From: Cycas panzhihuaensis | Taxonomy: Eukaryota; Cycadophyta | DNA length: 64,000 bases | Direction: 5' to 3' | NCBI GenBank assembly: GCA_023213395.1 | Contig: CM041465.1 | Span: 36,463,741-36,527,740, forward strand | Part shown: in pieces, positions 59,269 to 64,000 of the stretch | Layout: the number at the start of each line of letters is the position of its first letter | Numbering within the stretch: the first letter of the stretch is position 1 | The notes under the pieces: model-generated | Told to the model about the DNA's origin: nothing | The model's database searches: none | Seen by the model: only the letters and a program-made list of their open reading frames with translations | Position numbers and translations under genes: made by a program

Positions 59269-61930
59269 AGCATAGTATTCTTGGTACTCTAAGAAATCAG
59301 ATGTAGATTTCCTATCATCAACATAACTTGCCTTGTTTGAATCTATGCAACCAATCAATCTAAAGTTTGTCGAGGACTTGTAATATAACCCATAACTAAT
59401 TGTTCCCTTTAGGTATCAAAGGATCCTCTTTGTTGCTTGTTAATGTGTTGTCTTAGGTTCTTGCATAAACCTAGATACCATGCTTACTGAATGTATGATT
59501 TTTGGACGAGTCGACATTAGGTGGATTAAACTACCAATCAACTATCTATAGAGTGTACGATCAACTGATGCAGAATCATCAAACTTGGATAAATTTATTC
59601 TAATTTCCACTAGTGTAACTAATACCTTGCAATCATTCATCTTAAACTTTTGAAGTAAATCTAGGGTATACGTTCTCTAAGATACAAAGATTCCATTCTC
59701 ATCTTGCCATTCTTCCAAACCTAGGAAGTAATACATTAGACCCAAGTTAGTCATCTCGAATTATTTGCATATATCATCTTTAAACTTTTGTGATAATTAA
59801 GAGTCATTTACTATATAGTCTACGTCATCAACTTATAGTCCCACAATAGGTATTGACTCTCCTTTAATCTTTATATATAGGTTAAGATCCAATTGACTCC
59901 TTTCAAATCCTTTATCTCTAAAATATTTATTTATCATAGAATGCTAAGCTCTAGGTGCTTGTTTTAATACACACAATGCCTTTTTGAGTTTATATACCTT
60001 GTTTTCCTCCCCCTTGAATCCAAAGACTTTGGGTTGTTAGACATAGATCTCCTCTTCTATGTATCTATTTAGGAAGGCACTTTTAGCATCTATTTGTTGG
60101 ATGATCCATCTTTCTTGTGCAGTAAGACTCAACATGAGGCATACAGTTTCCATTCTAGCTACAGGAGAAAATATTTTATTATAGTCAATTCCTTCAATTT
60201 GAGCATACCCTTTGGCTATTAGCCTTACTTTATGCTTGTTAATAGATCTATTTGACCTAAATTTTATTTTGTAAACCTATTTGGTGCCAATTACTGATTT
60301 ATTTAGAGGGAGATCAACTAGTTTCTATGTGTAATTCTTGACTAAAGTATTGTATTCCTTTTGCATTATATTCTGCCATTCTTGTTTAGTATTAGCCTCT
60401 TCAAAGGTATAAGGCTCATGTGATTCTATGACTTGGATCATTAGAGCAAAGCTAACTCTATCAGAACATGTAGATCTTCTCTCAAAATTATTATTTAGCA
60501 TATTTAATGGGTCATGTCATCTTTGGACCCACTTTGGAATACTTTAACTAGATGCTAGATGTAAAAGGTCCAACACTATTAGGACTTGATTCATGTATTG
60601 TTGGCACATTTGAAGGCATATTTATCTACTTAGATCATGAATCAAACTCCACTATGATATTCTTCCCCTTGTCTTTTTTGATTTCTACTTTATAACAATC
60701 ATCTTCTTTGAAAATAACATCTCTACTTATGATTATTTCCTTTTCCTTGGGGTCAAATAATTTATAGGATCTAGATGTATCACAATATCCTATAAATATA
60801 CATTTGGTAAATTTATCATCTAATTTCATTCTCTTTTGCTCTGGTATGTAAGCAAATGATAGACATCCAAAGATTTTCAAGTGGTAAATGCTTAGCTTAT
60901 GTCCTATATAAGCCTCTTTTGGTGTAACCCACCTAAGGGCCTTAGCGGTACACCTATTCAATAGATAAACAACTATGTGTATAGCTTCTACCCAGAATTC
61001 ATGCCCAAGCTGCTTGTCCTTGAGCATGCACCTTGCCATCTAAATCATGGTCCTATTCTTTCTTTCTCCTACTCCATTCTATTGTGGAGTATAGGGATTA
61101 GTGTATTGTCTCCTTAAGCCATGATGGATACAAAATTCTTTGAATTCATACGAGGTGAATTCTCCCCCATTATCTGATCTAAGGGAGAGGATCTTATATC
61201 CATTTATTTTTCTATAATGGATTTAAAATCAATAAAACATTAGTAGGCATATGATTTAAACTTTAGAAAAAACACCCAGGTTTTTCTGATAAAGTCATCA
61301 ATAAATGTCATGAAATATTTAACACCTCTAAGTGAGGGTACATCCATGGGATTACATAAATCTCTGTAAATTAATTAGAGGGGACCTTAGGCTCTATAGC
61401 TATTATTTAGAAAGTTTTCTCTATGTTGCTTTCCAAGTAGACACCCTTTATATATTTCTTTATTTCCTTTAATGGTAAGTAAACCTTCAACCATTTCTAT
61501 TTTCTTCATTAGGGCTAAGCTACTATAGCTTAAATGTCCAAATCGTTTGTTCCATGTGTCGCTTCCAACTTTAGTAGAGCCTTTCAAGGCATAGTTATCT
61601 ATTGAAGGAATGACTAGCTTAAATATTCTATCACTAGTCATTTGCCTCTTGGCTATAATGACTTTATTCATTCTCTTATATTTAATTATATATTTGCTGT
61701 TATCAAAGACAACCTTGTAATCATATTCTATCATCTGTCCTACCAAAAGTAGATTCTCTTTTAAGGTAGGTACATATAACACATCATCAATATACCTAGT
61801 TTATCCTAATTATATATTTATGGTAATATTACCTTTGCCAATGGACTCATATGTAGTGTTATTCCCATATATGATCTTCTCCTTTCTAGTTCTATCAATG
61901 TTTCTAAAACTTTCCTCCTTATGAGTCATA
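59269..61930 (-). pseudogene. pol: Element F pol (RNase H start, RT, integrase, gag-pre-integrase)
   Basis: Read right to left: gag-pre-integrase 61387-61782 (WNKRFGHLSYSSLALMKK, then KGCLLGKQHREN); integrase with a 134-residue open stretch 60635-61039 (MARCMLKDKQLGHEFWVEAI, CIFIGYCDTSRSYKL, IISRDVIFKED); RT to about 59480, where the active site reads stop-V-D-D near 59825; RNase H start DDRKSTS near 59310. It is broken by stops and by G. Confidence 0.87.
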
Positions 61931-63160
61931 TAGGTTGAACACCCTAGATCTATATACCAATTGTCCTCTTCTTCACTGGCTAAAAGACTTGATAAGAAAA
62001 GTCTATCATTGTCTTTAGTTTCAATTATAGTATTTACAATTCCTTTTTATTGACTTACATTTTTGGCAAAGCAACAATCCTCCATGTGTCTAATTTTGAG
62101 GGAAAATGAACATTAGATTGTTCCTCTACTTCTTTGATTATGGCTTCTACTTTTAGAGATTCCACTTCCTCTAGAGTTTTATCTTCCTCTTTCAAAGTAT
62201 AAGGTTTGATTTTAGCCTTGATAATTAATATAATTTTGTCCTTAAAAGTATTAACTTAGTCCTAGATAACTTCCTTGTCCTTGACAATTATTATGTCCAT
62301 GGCAATAATGGTTTTGTTCTTGAGTTTTACCTTCATTGTGGAAGTTGTTTCTCCCTTGGCACTTCTGATTTAATGGTTGATATCTTTGGTGAGGTTCTTG
62401 ATATTTTTAGCTTGATTCTTAATATATAGGATTTGATTCTTGATATGCTCCTTTATTTCTTTCTCTTCCTCTAAGGGATTGATCCCTCTCCCTAGAACTT
62501 TATCCTTCATTACTTTGTTTGATCCTTGCCTTTGTGGAAAAGACACGTTCTAAGGTTTCATGTTTAACTTTCTCGTCTTCAACTACAAGAAGTATGACAC
62601 TTAATTACTCAATCTTAAGGGTACTTAGACCCTTTAAAATTTTAATGCTTGTGGCTGCTATTTCAAATCTTTTAACTTCTCCAACATATCTTAATATTCT
62701 TTCTACAACCCTTTGTTCAGTTAACACTTCTCTAAGGGATCTTATCTGATTGACTAAGTCTTGGACCTTGGTGATGAATTTATTAATACTTTCTCTTAGT
62801 GACATCTTCAAGTTCTTAAATTTGCTTTTAAGGGTTTAAAGCTTAGTAGATATGAATCCTTCATAAATTAGCTTTAGAGTATCCCAAGCTTCCTTTGATG
62901 TAGTTGCTTCACTAACTCTATGGAATATGTAGTCCTCTGGAGCACAAAAAAGCTTTGTTGTCCCTTATAACATATTCTCTATAAACTAGTTTCTCATTCA
63001 AAGTGGCTTCATTATTAATGCCATCAAATTCATCTTTGAAAAATTCCCACATATCTTTAACTATGAATAATGGTCCTATTCTCTTACTCCAATTAAGGAA
63101 ATTAGTTCCATCAAATTTAGGTATAATCATATTCTTGAAGTTTATTACTATTGTAAAGTC
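61931..63160 (-). pseudogene. gag: Element F gag and protease
   Basis: Protease DNWYIDLGCST is near 61937-61970. The zinc-knuckle region near 62060-62100 keeps HMEDCC but has lost the upstream cysteines. The gag body includes 62605-62811 (FEIAATSIKILKGLSTLKIE) and the N-terminus MIIPKFDGTNFLNWSKRIGP near 63130. It is less decayed than A or B over the N-terminus. Confidence 0.8.
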
Positions 63161-64000
63161 AACTATCTTTAGTATACCCCAAAATTTTAAATGTATTTAT
63201 GTCATATCTACCTAGGAGATTTCTAATTTAGAGTTCTATGTCTTAGGGAGTGGCAAACTAAGGACCCAATATACTGGTGTGTGAGCTCAAGGTTCAATAT
63301 ACCTCAATACATAGATTGCAAACAAGGTCAAAGACCCCCTTGATTTGTTGGTCCCCCTGCATCAGACTTATACCTAGTGACAAATCTAGCTTTAAGCGCT
63401 TGACCAAGCAATGCACTCACCCTCTCTGGGTCTATCTTGGTCTCTAAAATTTAAATGGAAAAAGATTCTCCACCTCAACCTTCCACTTATTACACCTGAT
63501 AGCCAATGGTTTCCTTAATAAGTTAGAGTACACTAAAGGCATGTATGGGGTGGTAACTTTAGAGGTACTAAATGTTCTCCTTGCAAGGTGGAAAATAGGG
63601 TGGTTGATTTGAGAGTTATCTTGTTAATATATAAAAATTAATATTAATTGTAGTCTTCTTTACAAATAAAATTCCTTTTATTAAAAATTTAAAAACTTAA
63701 AATTAAATTAAATTAAGTAATCTAAGGTAGTAAAAGGGTTTATAGAGCTTTTATTTATGAAAGTTTGACCTAAGATTATTTGCTTCACTTTCAAGAATAA
63801 ACCTTATTCAAGAACATGAAATCATACATAAATGTTCCCATCTATATAATCTTTAACCATACACAACAAGCAATCAAATACACACAAAAAAAATAAATGC
63901 ATAATACACAAGATTTATGTGGGAAAACCTTTTTAGGAAGAAAAACCCATCACAAAAGGATCTTTGATGGATTACATTGATTATTTTACAATGGCTTAAT
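63161..64000 (-). other. Leader of element F
   Basis: It includes the leader block conserved with A and B (about 63230-63620). The remainder to the window end is AT-rich with no recognised coding sequence. Confidence 0.6.

Larger units (their letters stand above)
53051..64000 (-). mobile_element. Copia element F, 5' end outside window, carrying G
   Basis: It is closest to A and B. Its 3' LTR is at 53051-53333, RNase H at 53340-53750 resuming at 59269, then RT, integrase, protease and gag to about 63160, and leader to the window end. G splits its RNase H with TSD AAAGG. The 5' LTR and the right TSD are off-window. Confidence 0.88.

Noticed and set aside
59269-59310. F and the RNase H relic at 53340-53750 first taken as two separate elements
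   Set aside because: They flank G with the same 5-bp duplication AAAGG and give one RNase H in order, so they are one element split by G.

Overview
This window is intergenic DNA from a large, AT-rich land-plant genome. It consists almost entirely of LTR retrotransposons inserted into one another. The plant assignment rests on three things: Ty1/copia gag-pol relics of plant type, primer-binding sites (PBS) matching the 3' end of plant initiator tRNA-Met (TGGTATCAGAGC and variants), and a fragment resembling a plant GDSL esterase. The species cannot be named. No intact host gene, rRNA gene, functional tRNA gene or CRISPR array was found. Every gag-pol copy is broken by stops and frameshifts.

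Layout. Element A (copia, +) runs from before position 1 to about 5397 and sits in the integrase of element E (copia, +). E continues to 7055, is split by element B, and resumes at 25233 in the same reading frame. B (copia, -, 7056-25232, TSD CAAAC) contains non-coding LTR element C (+, 10033-19920). C carries D (+, 10312-13660, TSD ATGTG) in its 5' LTR and a 2.7-kb (TA)n-rich microsatellite inside. Then come Q (copia, -, 26809-31959, TSD ATATT) and P (-, 32059-43974, TSD CTAAT). P contains M (+, 34492 to about 38120) and L (-, 38184-41562, TSD CCTTG/TCTTG). R (copia, -) occupies 43975-53050 and is split by S (+, 45493-52325, TSD CTTGC). S has three LTRs and contains H (+, 47699-50789, TSD TTAAT). 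F (copia, -) begins at 53051 inside R, runs past position 64000, and is split by G (-, 53751-59263, TSD AAAGG).

The elements fall into three groups. A, B, E, F, Q and R are decayed copia gag-pol elements. G, H, L and S are gag-only elements that would need enzymes from others. C, D, M and P show no element proteins.

Two cross-family patterns stand out. First, PBS motifs are reiterated, and LTR ends have absorbed PBS copies, in G, H, L, M and P. Second, a short stem-loop of the form (A/G)GTGT...ACAC(C/T) lies just downstream of the TATA box in the LTRs of A, B, F, G, H and L. Coordinates were read by eye. LTR edges supported by a TSD should be good to a few bases; other edges are approximate.
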